Of a DNA stretch of 64,000 bases, positions 10,714-20,960 are shown in pieces. The first letter of the stretch is position 1; every line of letters begins with the position of its first letter. Both the position numbers and the translations under genes were made by a program. Location: positions 88,621,537-88,685,536 of the forward strand of contig JAOWCC010001589.1 in assembly GCA_030867875.1 (NCBI GenBank), in the 5' to 3' direction. The stretch is from Actinernus sp. WN-2022. Lineage: Eukaryota > Cnidaria > Anthozoa > Actiniaria > Actinernidae. The notes under the pieces are model-generated. The model was given only the letters and a program-made list of their open reading frames with translations. It was not told the DNA's origin and did no database searches.

Positions 10714-11600
10714 CTATTACACGCCCCTTCTCCACACCCTTCAACCCAAACCTCGCTCCAATAAAACAAACCCCTCCCCCCCCCCCCCCCCACCCCACCC
10801 CCCCCCCCCCCCTGCTTCCAACAAAAATCACCATCACCCCTCTCCCCCTCCCTTTCCCGCATCATTACCATATATGGTAAGTTTTTCACCAAACTTGACA
10901 CCTTCTATTGGCCGTCTTTAAATAGCATCCGTTTTTAAAACTAAACACCCGCATTCCTTTCCTTGACCTTTACGTGATAAAATACCGCGAGCTGCATCTC
11001 CCCCGGCCCAGTACTGTTACTCTCCTAGGTAAGCATTATCTCCTCCCTTCCTATACTATTTAAGGTCACCATAATCATAACGAGTAGATACACATTGTGA
11101 ACTGAGTATGTAGGGTCAAATCGTAGACGTCTTTCGATTTTGAAACATACGACTGCTTGGTACTTTCTCTCGGATTTTCACACGGTTTTAACTTTCTCCC
11201 GCGTGCATTTTAAATTGGCCAAATTTCCTTCTACAAAATATACAAATTCCACGAAATTACACCAGGCAATCCAGTATAATTTTTGACCCCTGATGATAAG
11301 AATTATACTGTCAGTCTCGCAATCCAAAGTACTCCACTCGTTATACTATAAAATTAAAACGAGCTCGTTTTTAATCTGTTATATATGAATATCTAAAAAT
11401 CCTCCTGTCCCTTGTATTACCTTATTACTTATTATATATGTTTCAACATATTGACTTTGTAGATAGCCGTATAATTGCCAATTTTAGTAAACATGTCATG
11501 TTATACGCTATACCATAGGAATTATTTTCCACTGTTGTACTATATTCAATGTAAGTACTTTATTAACGTAAACTGAAAATCTGACGTTTTCCGTACTTAG
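10714..11600. other. No gene recognised; C-rich tract at about 10770-10860
   Basis: A strongly C-biased stretch with long homopolymer C runs (about 10771-10812) is followed by AT-rich DNA. I see no coding or structural feature in the rest of this interval. Confidence 0.6.
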
Positions 11601-11604
11601 CAAA

Positions 11605-11745
11605 AACTCTGACTCGGATTCCAACTCGGATTCCAACTCGGACTCCAACTCGGACTCCAACTCGGACTCCAACTCGGACTCCAACTCTAACTCGGACTCG
11701 ATTCCAAACTCGGGGATATGGTACTCTGTCGGTGCGGGTAATCTG
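11605..11745 (-). repeat. Minisatellite ACTCGGATTCCA array, inverted relative to 5.8 kb
   Basis: About nine 12-bp units of ACTCGGA(T/C)TCCA are followed by TCGATTCCAAACTCGGGGATATGG, which matches the reverse complement of 5760-5800. A GTCGGTGCGGGTAATCTG motif lies just downstream in the same orientation as at 5.7 kb. Together with 5690-5908 it brackets the Penelope-like element and palindrome. Confidence 0.85.
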
Positions 11746-11814
11746 TTAATATATTTTTCTTTGATACTCTAAAATCAGCGGGTGCGGGTAATAGGCCGGA
11801 AATTACGGAAAGTT

Positions 11815-12166
11815 TTACCTTCTTGCATCTCGAAAAAGTTTTCAGAAACCTTTTATGGTAGGCAAAGCCTTCCCTACAAAAAATCCTCGTTACTCATGTG
11901 TTCGACAAAGTACCAAGATAACTGAAGACACTGAACTGTATGTATGAGGGGTTTTCAGAGGGGTAAATAAAAACTCGAGGCAAAAACTAATTATATGGCT
12001 TGAAAGAGCATATTAGTATCTGAGAAATATAAAATTTTGCAAAATTTGAAAATTTAAGCAGAAACGTACCTATATTGGTAGGCAAGGCTTTGCCTACCAT
12101 AAAAGGTTTCTGCATAAATTTTCAAACTTTACGCCTATAACTTTTTCGATATGCAAGAGAGTAAAA
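11815..12166. repeat. Fold-back repeat (GGTAGGCAAAGCC ends)
   Basis: The left part (about 11815-11873) and right part (about 12080-12166) are imperfect inverted copies. They share GCATCTCGAAAAAGTTTT-like ends and AAACCTTTTATGGTAGGCAA. The right side also holds a small internal palindrome, GGTAGGCAAGGCTTTGCC. No coding sequence. Confidence 0.65.
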
Positions 12167-12311
12167 CGCAATACGCTTTTTCGAGTCGTGGGATTAGTTT
12201 TTGCTTATAGTGAGTTTTCATATCCTGATACACCCTCATTATTTCATTCGATTGTTTACGCAACCGTGTTCGTGTTCATCCAGGATAATTATTTGATTAT
12301 TTCTCCTCATT

Positions 12312-12486
12312 TTCCACACTCCGCATTCATTTTCTACACTCCTCATTTTCTACCTTCCCCATTTTCCACACTCCTCATTTTCCACACTCCTCATTTTCCA
12401 CACTACTCATTTTCCACACTCCATTTTCCACACTCCTCATTTTCCACACTCCACATTTTCCACACTCCGCTGCCCTCATTTTCCAT
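12312..12486 (+). repeat. Minisatellite, 16-bp unit CACACTCCTCATTTTC
   Basis: About nine to ten imperfect copies of a 16-bp C/T-rich unit. The resulting low-complexity reading frame (Phe/His/Ser/Pro-rich) is not a gene. Confidence 0.85.
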
Positions 12487-12597
12487 CCAACCGTATTTTA
12501 AGTTTTTTTTTATTTGATTAATTACTAAATCTGCAGTGTTTTTTTTGTTCGGTGCAACAAAATTTCTGCGCATGCGTTAAATTATGCATTAATTGTT

Positions 12598-14221
12598 AGC
12601 GCTAATAGATTTATCTCCAGTCCAGTCGCCAGCTTCTGTGGACGCTATCAGCTTGTTTGGGGTACGTTTCGTAGGTTTTATGCCACATTTCATTTTACTC
12701 TCGGTCATAATACATACCAGCGCAAACACCGTGATCGGTAGGCCAACACTAAAATAATTTTGACCGCGTTTTTGGCTGGTTTACCGATCTCGTACGATTT
12801 CTCTGTGTACCGCGTTTATATACAGGTATACTGAATAGCTGATTTATAGCGAAATATAGCGATTTACTAGTAAATATATATACTGTGGTTGAGCTGTTAT
12901 GGGTTACTATCCTCTATCGAAGTCTGAAGACATCTGAACTCCTGAACTGTGAGAGCAACACCGTGTCGCTCGCCAGCACAGAATAATTTATGATGACCCA
13001 AGCAATATTCAACTCTCAAGGAACCTCTCACGGCCGAGGTTTTGGTTCGAGAAATTAAAGGCTTCCAACAATTTCCTTTATAGTTCTTTAATATAATGAG
13101 CAGACTGAAGTTTTGGGAATGTGGGTAAAGCTTTTACTTAGTAAATATAGATAACCAACAGGCATTTCAGTTAATAATCTTTAATCCAACAAATACCAAG
13201 ATGGACTCGTAATGGCAAGAACAGCAGATAAAGTTACATAGAGGCACACAAATTGACATAGCTAACTCCATCACAGGATGGACAGGATACAACTTATAAT
13301 ATGGTACAAATATCCACATACATTTGAGACAATCATCTATTAGTACTCGGAACCTGCAGTATAACAGAACAGCAGACTAAATTGTAAACGTGTGTTACAT
13401 GAATAAGTAGTGTTTAAATTAAAAGGTCAACATACGAGAAAAACAAAACATTAAATTACATATATACTAGGGGAGCAGAGAATGAAAGTCACCGCTCTAC
13501 CGGTCACTCCTAAAGACTGCTAAATTCAGCTAATAATTCTTCCCTTTGGTTAATATTACTAAGAGGATTTCAAATGAAAGTGCATTTCATCTTCAATCCC
13601 GGGGGGGGGGGGGGGGGGGGGTACTTACATGAAAAATGGGTATGTATGTGAGGCCAAGAGGCTGAAACCCTGACCCTGTTTGACCCAATTCGAGCTCCAA
13701 AACCCTGATTGCCCCCTTTTGGGGAAAAAAAACCCCTGAATGCCCCTTCTTTAAATTGTTTTCAAAACAAGGTCGGATATATATCCCGGCCGGTATACCG
13801 CGTACTGGGATTGCATGCAAAATACGGAACATTTCAAAACGGGACGTGGCATTGGGTAAACAAATCAGCAGATGAAGTACATAGATAAGTACTGAAGTAC
13901 GGGAACCTCAGTGCTTGCATGTGGGCAGGCGATCAAAATGCGGCAACAGAATGTCTTTTTTTGACATAATAGCTAAAAAAAAACCTAACTGCCTAAAAAA
14001 TACTGAACCCCGACCCTGACTGAACCCAAATTATACTCAAATCCTGACCCTGATCTGCCCAAATCAGGCCCAAACCCTGACCCTACCTGCCCAAACGGAG
14101 CTCAAAACCCTGACCCACCCGGGCGGCACATACATAATACGTCACAAACAGGAGTACCCCCCCCCCCCCCCCCCCGGGTCTTCAATCTCATGTGGCCCGA
14201 GTGAAAGCCCAGATGCGCTCT
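12598..14221 (+). repeat. Interspersed repeat copy A (second copy at 44.4-45.2 kb)
   Basis: Shares long stretches with 44428-45235: GGTACGTTTCGTAGGTTTTA, CATACCAGCGCAAACACCG, GAGGTTTTGGTTCGAGAAAT, TACTAGGGGAGCAGAGAATG and CATGTGGCCCGAGTGAAAGC. Copy A is longer and is interrupted by a G-tract transposon (13598-14178) and, at its right end, by the BEL/Pao element. No coding potential is recognised in either copy. Confidence 0.75.
13598..14178 (+). mobile_element. G-tract TIR transposon, 581 bp, with 8-bp target duplication
   Basis: The element starts CCCGGGG...GGTACT and ends AGTACCCC...CCGGG, an inverted repeat built on a homopolymer run. It is flanked by TCTTCAAT at 13590-13597 and 14179-14186. 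The homologous empty site at 45188-45195 has one TCTTCAAT, which confirms the insertion boundaries. The interior is rich in AACCCTGACCC-type repeats. There is no transposase ORF, so it is non-autonomous. A truncated inverted copy lies at 24405-24916. An 8-bp duplication fits hAT or similar families, but the ends do not decide which. Confidence 0.85.
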
Positions 14222-14622
14222 TGTTAGCTAATTGTCTGTTATGGCTAGCCGCCAAATTCCTTTCGCCTTTTCTAATAACTTAGGAATGTAACTAGGATCC
14301 AGTTTCAGACATCTAGTAGAAGTTTCACGGAGTTCTCGGAGTTTATGGGAGTTTTATAAGCCCCCCGAGTCAAGATCAGACGTAAGTCACACATGTAAAC
14401 CTTTGTTTATTTGATTGCGTTAAACTTGTACCTTTCGTCCCTTTTTAACTTAGATAATTGTGTATTCATTTTTAGTTTTCACCGCACGTGTTGTACATCA
14501 GTCGTAAGCCTGGTTCTAAATAAAAGTATTTAAATCTTGCTGCCCGTCTCGTACTTCACGGTGGTTGACCTGGCGAACTCCGGTGCACAACACCTTGTGT
14601 CCTCGGCACTGGGAACGCGACA
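14222..14622 (+). repeat. 5' LTR of the BEL/Pao element
   Basis: Aligns with 17975-18371 through shared blocks such as TAGGAATGTA, GTCAAGATCAGACGTAAGT, TAGTTTTCACCGCA, TTCTAAATAAA (polyadenylation signal), CACGGTGGTTGA and GTGCACAACACC, ending GCGACA. The exact 5' boundary is uncertain because the first 50 bp are poorly conserved. Confidence 0.7.
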
Positions 14623-14700
14623 GTGAAAAGTCTGACCGTGAAAACTGGAGAAAACACGAGCCTGAGAGAGGTAAGCCGTATCTGTGTAGTTTAACAAAGA

Positions 14701-15234
14701 TGCCAAACACGAGTGAGTCAGGAGAAAGGCCGGATGCAGGAGAAACCGAAGAAGTAGCTGGAGAACACGAAAAGAGACATAGGATTCTATCCAGAAAAGC
14801 GTTACAGAACGCTGTTGAAGAAAAACGCTGTCAAATAAATATAATACATGCTAAGCTCCGAAAAGTAATACAATCCGCCGAAGGGCTTAATGACCGATGC
14901 AGCATCGTTGTTTTGCGTGACCTTGTGGCCATCACGACGCAATTTAAATCAGTACTACAAGAACTACTGAGCCTCTACGGCCAAGATAAATACGAAGATT
15001 TTTAAGATGAAGCACCCCTTACTAACGAGAGCCTCACACTGAACTACGCATACGTGTTAATAGATAAAATAAATAGTAGACAATGCGACAAATTGTCGGA
15101 GATTGGTTCGTATCGATCTCATCACTCGCGCCGTAGTAAATATCTGTCATCGACATCTACATCGAATAGCAAGGCTAGAATGAGAACCCTTGCTGAGGCT
15201 GCAGCGGCTCGTGAAAGCGCGGAGTACGAGTGAG
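14701..15234 (+). pseudogene. BEL/Pao gag N-terminal remnant
   Basis: An ATG at 14701 opens MPNTSESGERPDAGETEEVA, followed by helical, charged sequence (EEKRCQINIIHAKLRKVIQS) to a TAA at 15003-15005. The same frame continues beyond that stop with gag-like sequence: YAYVLIDKINSRQ, then the Ala-rich TLAEAAAARESAEYE up to TGA at 15232-15234. Gag of this family forms the particle core. The downstream capsid and zinc-knuckle parts are absent. Confidence 0.55.
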
Positions 15235-15283
15235 TTATCGCCGAAAAAGAACATAAGCGCAGAAATCTAACTCTATAGAGGCC

Positions 15284-16462
15284 ATGGAAGCGTTCCCAAC
15301 TGAAGACGGGAAAAGACGTGCGCGACTAGATCTACGCCGCGACAGCCTGCCAGCACAGCGGTCGCTTGGAGTGTATTGGGATCTCGAGGAGGACGCATTC
15401 ACCTTCCGAATTTCACCACCAGAGAAACCCTTCACGCGAAGGGGGGAACTCTCGACCGTAAACTCTATCTACGACCCACTCGGGTTGGCAGTACCTGTGC
15501 TATTGGAGGGCAGGCTCCTGCTTCAACAGATAGTTTTAATGGGGAAAAGGAAGAACAACGATGCGCCTCTCGGACGGGAAGATCCCCTTCCCGACGCTCT
15601 ATTGCTACAGTGGCAGCGATGGCGAAGTTCCCTTGCCGATTTAGAGAAAGTATCGGTCCCTCGTTGCTACCATCCTGAGAGTTTTGGCAGAGTCGTCCGG
15701 GCAGAGATCCATGCATTCTCCGACGCAAGCAAAGACGCGATTGGAGCTTCCGTCTACTTGCAACTAATGAACGACAAGAGCGAAGTTAGCACAGCTCTGC
15801 TTCTCGGTCAGTCTAAAGTAGCTCCGGTCCAGACCACTAGCATTCCCCGCCTCGAACTAAGTGGCGCTGTTCTAGCTGCACAATGCGTTGCTAGGATACT
15901 CAAGGAAATCGACATGAAAATCGACGACGTCATCTTCTACACGGACTCGAAAGTCGCGCTTGGCTACATTCAGAACGAGAGCCGGAGATTTTATGTTTAT
16001 GTGGCCAACCGAGTTCAGATCGTGCGTAAGGTCTCCAGACCCAGCCAGTGGAGATACGTCGAGACGAGTGAGAACCCTGCAGATCTCGCCACGCGCTGTC
16101 TCAGCGCCCTCAATCTGGCGGGATCTAACTGGCTGACCGGGCCGAGCTTTCTAAGGGTCCTGACGAGCAAACCAGAGCATGAACAGGAAGACATTCTCCT
16201 GAACGAGCACGACCCTGAAGTTCGCAAAGAAGTCGTAGCGTGCGCCACACTTATACAGAAATACCGGGGCCTCGGAGCCGAAAGGTTTACACGCTTCTCG
16301 AGCCTTCCCTCTCTACAGTGCGCCATTGCCAGTTTCATCGTGATGGTCAAGAAGTTCATGCGCAGGAGGGGCAAGCCTCATGAGAAGGAGCCAAGTTCAA
16401 CAACCGCTCAGAACAGACCAGACTCCGTAGCCCTACAGCAAAGGAGCTTCAGCAGACAATGA
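15284..16462 (+). pseudogene. BEL/Pao pol: post-catalytic RT and RNase H region (392 codons)
   Basis: The frame begins MEAFPTEDGKRRARLDLRRD and reads RSLGVYWDLEEDAFTFRI and STVNSIYDPLGLAVPVLLEG, the passage that follows the YxDD active site in Pao-family pol proteins. Next comes the Pao RNase H: HAFSDASKDAIGASVYL (first catalytic Asp), IPRLELSGAVLAAQ (Glu) and DDVIFYTDSKVALGYI (Asp), then WRYVETSENPADLATR. The frame ends at 16460-16462 in the spacer before the integrase. The RT catalytic motifs lie in the deleted part, so the enzyme is incomplete. Confidence 0.85.
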
Positions 16463-17817
16463 CAATAATTGTACAGGCGGTTCAAGGAGAAGCCTTCAGC
16501 AAGGAGCTTGAGTTACAGTGCCGCGTCGACGCCGACCAGGATGAAAGCTACCGTGGGCACACTCGTACGAGAAAGCACGCGTTGAAGAAGTCAACCGTGT
16601 ATCGCTTAGATCCCTTCAATGACGGCGATGGTATCTTGCGCGTAGGTGGCAGACTGCGACGCGCAGAGCTGGAGTACGGAGAAAAGCATCCTGTACTTTT
16701 ACCCAAGGGGCACCATGTGTCCCAACTAGTGACTCGCCACTACCACAGACAAGTCCACCATCAAGGACGGCAGATAACATATGGCGCCATCCGTCAAGCC
16801 GGATACTGGCTTATCGGTGGTCATCGCTTAGTAGCCATCTGCAAGAAGTTGCGGGTTCGGCTATGGAGCAACGCATGGCCGACCTACCAGCCGACAGAAC
16901 GGAAACTGGTCCGCCATTTACTAAGGTTGGTTTTGACGTTTTCGGCCCCTGGACAGTCCAGACCCGTAAGATGCGAGGATATGCCGCTAATTCGAAACGC
17001 TGGGGTCTCGTGTTCACCTGCCTCAGCAGTAGAGCCATCTACATCGAGGTACTAGAGTCTATGGATACAAGTCTGCGCACTGAGAGGATTCTTCTCGCTT
17101 CGTGGTCCCGCAGCCCGAATGAGATGCGATAGAGGAACGAACTTCGTGGGAGCCAAGTCAGAGTTCGACGAGGCGCTCAAGGAGATGAATAAAGAGGCAA
17201 TAGAGCGATACGTGTCAGAGCAAGGGTGCGAGTGGATATTCAACCCGCCAAACGCATCGCACTTCGGTGGCGCATGGGAAAGACGAATTGGCACCATCCG
17301 CCGTGTGCTGGACGCAATGTTTGCGGAGCTAGGAGGCGCCCAGCTCACACACGAGCTGTTAGTAACGCTTATGGCTGAGGTGACAGCAATTGTCAATGCT
17401 CGTCCCATCGCCAGCCTGCCTACAGATGTAGATGACCCACAACCACTATCACCAGCGATGCTCCTGACAATGAAGCAGCGACCCCTAGGACCCCCGCCTG
17501 GTAACTTCCTACCAGTGGACCTATATGCACGCCGACGATGGAGGCGGGTGCAGTACCTTGCAGACCAGTTCTGGCTGAGGCGGAGACGGGAGTACTTACA
17601 GACACTCCAGACCAGACAGAAATTGGACCAGCTAAAGAGAGACCTCACCACAGGAGATGTAGTCCTCGTCAAGGAGGAGGGGAGTTGTCGTAACGACTGG
17701 CCAATGGGGCTTGTAACACAGGCTGACGCCAGCGAGGATGTAGAGTCCGGAAAGCCCATGTGTCCATCATGCGAGACGGCAATAAAAAGATCTTCCTACG
17801 CCCCATCAAAGAGCTAG
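16459..17817 (+). pseudogene. BEL/Pao integrase and DUF5641-like tail (frameshifted)
   Basis: The three frames used in succession are 16459-16860, 16863-17060 and 17119-17817. They contain the zinc-binding H-x-x-x-H region (GHHVSQLVTRHYHRQVHHQG), KVGFDVFGPWTV with the first catalytic Asp, then RGTNFVGAKSEFDEAL (second Asp) and NPPNASHFGGAWERRI (the Glu-containing block typical of BEL). A C-terminal block (RRRWRRVQYLADQFWLRRRR, QKLDQLKRDLTTGDVVLV) matches the DUF5641-type tail of BEL integrases. Frameshifts near 16850 and 17070 make it inactive. Confidence 0.85.
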
Positions 17818-17974
17818 TCCTGCTAGTGGCAGCAGATTGATGCTAACACCTATAGAGAGTGATAGAGAATGTTGAGAGCAAGGATCAAGACCCTTGGGCG
17901 ATTATCATTTACAGACTTTGAAAGAACTCAAAAACTGTTTGATTGTTTTGTTTATCTTTCCTGATTAGAATCAA

Positions 17975-18371
17975 GTAGTTGATATCCTTTGTGGCCAACC
18001 GCACACACCTTTACGCTTATCTCATACCTTAGGAATGTAGACGTAGATCGATGGCTTTATTTCAGTAGCAAGTTTGTCAGTCTCGGAGTTATCAGAAAGT
18101 AAAGGAGTGAAGGAGTAGTATTTGGAGTGATTTCTTAAGCCCCTGGAGTCAAGATCAGACGTAAGTTATACCTGTTTTTCGCTCTTTTAACTTAGATACT
18201 TGTGTGTTCATTTGTAGTTTTCACCGCATGTGTTGTATATAGCCGGCTCAGCCTGATTCTAAATAAACGAGTATATAAATCTTGCTGTGCCTGTTGTACC
18301 TCACGGTGGTTGAACACTTCCCGATCTCCAGTGCACAACACCTCGTGTCTGCGGAGCTGGGAAGGCGACAC
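17975..18371 (+). repeat. 3' LTR of the BEL/Pao element
   Basis: Counterpart of the 5' LTR, with the same AATAAA context (about 18262) and ending GCGACA. Homology with the 5' copy is lost immediately afterwards (GTGAAAAG... after the 5' LTR, CGATATAT... here), which marks the right end of the element. Confidence 0.7.
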
Positions 18372-18930
18372 GATATATAATATGAAGATTAATAAAGAAA
18401 TAATCTTTGAACGAGCGTGCAAAAAGGCGTCAAAATAGGAGACACAGGCAACCCGAACTTGTCGGTCTTGCTCATGCAACTCTAGTCGATGTTCGAAAAC
18501 CACTGACCGAGAGGAAAGCAAATGGAGAGAAACCATTCCTGTCCGTTGTTTATTTTTAGATGAAATCGCTCTACAGCCGTTGCATTGATGAGTCGGCCCG
18601 CCAGGAGTCCTAAGTTCTTGCTGTTTTTCAAAATAAAAATATTGAGTACAGCAGTGTAGATTGTTAATAAGCGCCCCCCTCGAATAAGCGCCCTTCCCGT
18701 CTCAGCCCCTTCCCGCAACAACGTTCAGTGATATGTATGTATTTGTACTTTGCATTGGACGGATTACAATAACGACCTTTTTTCTTAACACAAGCGACGT
18801 AGTAAGGCGCAAACCTACCAATCAATGGTCAGTGCTGAACAGCGGTCAGTGCTGAACATAGCATTGCCTACGAATTGTTGTTCCCAAACATTTTATTTAT
18901 GAAACAATACATAGAGGTTATAAAACAATA

Positions 18931-19118
18931 TACAGTGGAACCTCCGCTAACGGACACTTCCGTAAGCGGACAGCATTTGACGGACCCAAAACACCATTTA
19001 CCCAGTCAGACATAGCCTGCTATGCAGACGTATTTTTTCACTCTCATAAATTCGAAGAAAAGGTAGCTTTTTTCTTCGTATTTATGAGAGTGAAAAAATA
19101 CGTCTGCATAGCAGGCTA
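18931..19118. repeat. pogo-like terminal repeat plus a palindromic MITE
   Basis: TACAGTGGAACCTCCGCTAA at 18931-18950 resembles the terminal repeat of pogo/Tigger-type transposons; its partner end was not found. Immediately downstream, 19013-19118 is a near-perfect hairpin (TAGCCTGCTATGCAGACG ... CGTCTGCATAGCAGGCTA, arms about 50 bp). 18372-18930 shows no recognisable gene. Confidence 0.6.
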
Positions 19119-19169
19119 AGTCAAACACTGCATTTTTACATTTCCGTACCGCTTACCAAAACGGGACAT

Positions 19170-19938
19170 GTTTTTTCGTACCCTCGACCCGCGCTGATTA
19201 GACAATCTCTAGATCCGGTTGAATCCCTCGGCTTCGAGCTACATCAGTGCAGCGTTCTTGTCTTTGGACGTTTTCCTCTCTTAGCTTTACCAACTGTAGT
19301 CCACTCCTGCGACAGAGCAGTCGAATTAAGAGGTTTTCTTTTGAGATTTAGACTCGGTTTCGTCTTCAATAGTAATGCTCTCGGGTGGCTGAGAGGTTTT
19401 GTTGGCGAACTGAGTTTGATTGATTTGCATATTATGGCTCAGATCTTTAGACAATAATCGAAGCGCTAGTTTCTCTCTTCCTCCACTTGTTTTAACCTTG
19501 ATTGAAGGACTTCGTTCGTTTTCATTAGGTTCTTAATATCTTCTGTGAGGTTAAATTAAAAGATGCACTAACAGATCGAGATTGAGAATCACTTTGGCTT
19601 CGAGTACCTGAACTCTCTGGGGATCGGTGCGGAGCGGGAAATTTAAACTTGGCCTTGAACTCAAGCATCTCTCTTTTAAAAGAATCAAACTCGTCTAGAA
19701 AAGCTGAAAGGCAACTACAGGGATGTATATTAGGTGTCTCTGGAGGTACGTTTTCGACACTGGTATCATGACCAACCTCCGAATCACTTTCAGAGTCAGG
19801 GGCGTAGCCAGAGGGGGGGGGGGGGGGGGGAGCCTGGTCCCCCCTTTCATAAAAAAAAAGATAACTGAAAAGTAGCGTACTGGAAAAGGTTGGTGACTGA
19901 AAACGGAGATGTACCGGCTTTATCGGCTTCGAGTTCAA
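19170..19938 (-). pseudogene. Possible LINE ORF1 remnant (coiled coil, minus strand)
   Basis: Minus-strand frames, joined by frameshifts, give FLDEFDSFKREMLEFKAKF, then MKTNEVLQSRLKQVEEER and, further on, EWTTVGKAKRGKRPKTR. A coiled coil followed by a 'W..V' block and a basic stretch is typical of ORF1 of cnidarian CR1/L2-like LINEs. A homopolymer G run lies at 19806-19830. This is a weak, composition-based call, and no endonuclease or RT follows nearby. Confidence 0.35.
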
Positions 19939-20669
19939 CCATGGCTGATGTATTGGAAACTTGTTTGTTCTGCAAACATGAGCATTTCTGCCTTAATCTT
20001 TTCAGCTTTGGTTCCCTGAATCTGAAGGGTACCAGTAGAGGCAAACCAACAAATAGTAACGTCAAACATGTAAAGCAGCAGGCATTCTTTTTACGATTTA
20101 AATTTTTTTTATGTTATACACAAAAGCTAACATTTTTTACCATCACAAAAACAATTCCCGGTCCCATTTCAACTCTGAACTCCAGCCCCCCTTAGCTATA
20201 ATTAACGAACAGTCCCTAGCTAAGATATGAGCATCTTCTTTTCAAACCCCAAAACCGAATGGAAATATAGGCCTTTTGAGTACGTCACACATGTAGCATA
20301 TTTCTTTTATGTGGCCTGCTGTTTACATATTTCGTAAAATATATTTCCAAAGTACAAGACCAAGAGACATGTTTTGTGCTCAATCAGTCTATTTTTACTT
20401 TAAATTTCAACGTTACATGTCGAACTCTATATATTTATAATTTCAACTTTATCTGAACTAAACTGAATTTGGCCCACAACGTAATCGATAGCAGTCTTTC
20501 TTTAAACTTTCCCTCTCTTGGCGCCACTATATATGCAGGCAGTGGTAGCATATGACTGCTTTAAATAAACTGGGTCAGTAAATAGCACTATATTATACTG
20601 CTAGTAAATACCAAAACTGCTACTACAGTGCAAAGCAGAATACTGTATCATGGGAGGAAGTTGGAATAT

Positions 20670-20960
20670 TGTTTTGTTTTTTAATTTTTATTTCAAGATT
20701 TGCCCAAAGGGCATGCAGGTGTTGTATAATAGGACACAAGGTTCCCTACTAGATACAGTACACCGCAGCCCCTACCTCTAAGAAAATTATTTCTCTAGCC
20801 CCACCCGAACGCTACCCAATTAAAAATATATGTATATGTGTGTACAGAAAAAAATGAAAAGAATTACTATATAGCTGTAAAGATAACATACTTAGACATA
20901 TACAAATGTGTATAGGTAAATGTGTAAAGATAATAAATAAATGAACAGTACTCAAAAATA
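20670..20960 (-). repeat. Possible 3' end of a truncated LINE
   Basis: On the minus strand a GCCCTTTGGGCAAATCTTGA motif is followed by an A/T-rich tail, the style of cnidarian LINE 3' ends. No RT sequence precedes it. Low confidence. Confidence 0.3.

Larger units (their letters stand above)
14222..18371 (+). mobile_element. BEL/Pao LTR retrotransposon, internally deleted
   Basis: Two related LTR-like segments (about 14222-14622 and 17975-18371) flank a gag start, a Pao-type RT/RNase H region and a BEL-type integrase. The gag N-terminus runs almost directly into sequence that normally follows the RT active site. The zinc knuckle, protease and catalytic RT core are therefore missing. The LTRs differ at many positions, so the insertion is old. 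A matching target duplication was not found. Its 5' end lies in repeat copy A. Confidence 0.8.

Noticed and set aside
12188..12517. A 109-codon Phe/His/Pro-rich ORF
   Set aside because: It is a translation of the 16-bp CACACTCCTCATTTTC minisatellite.
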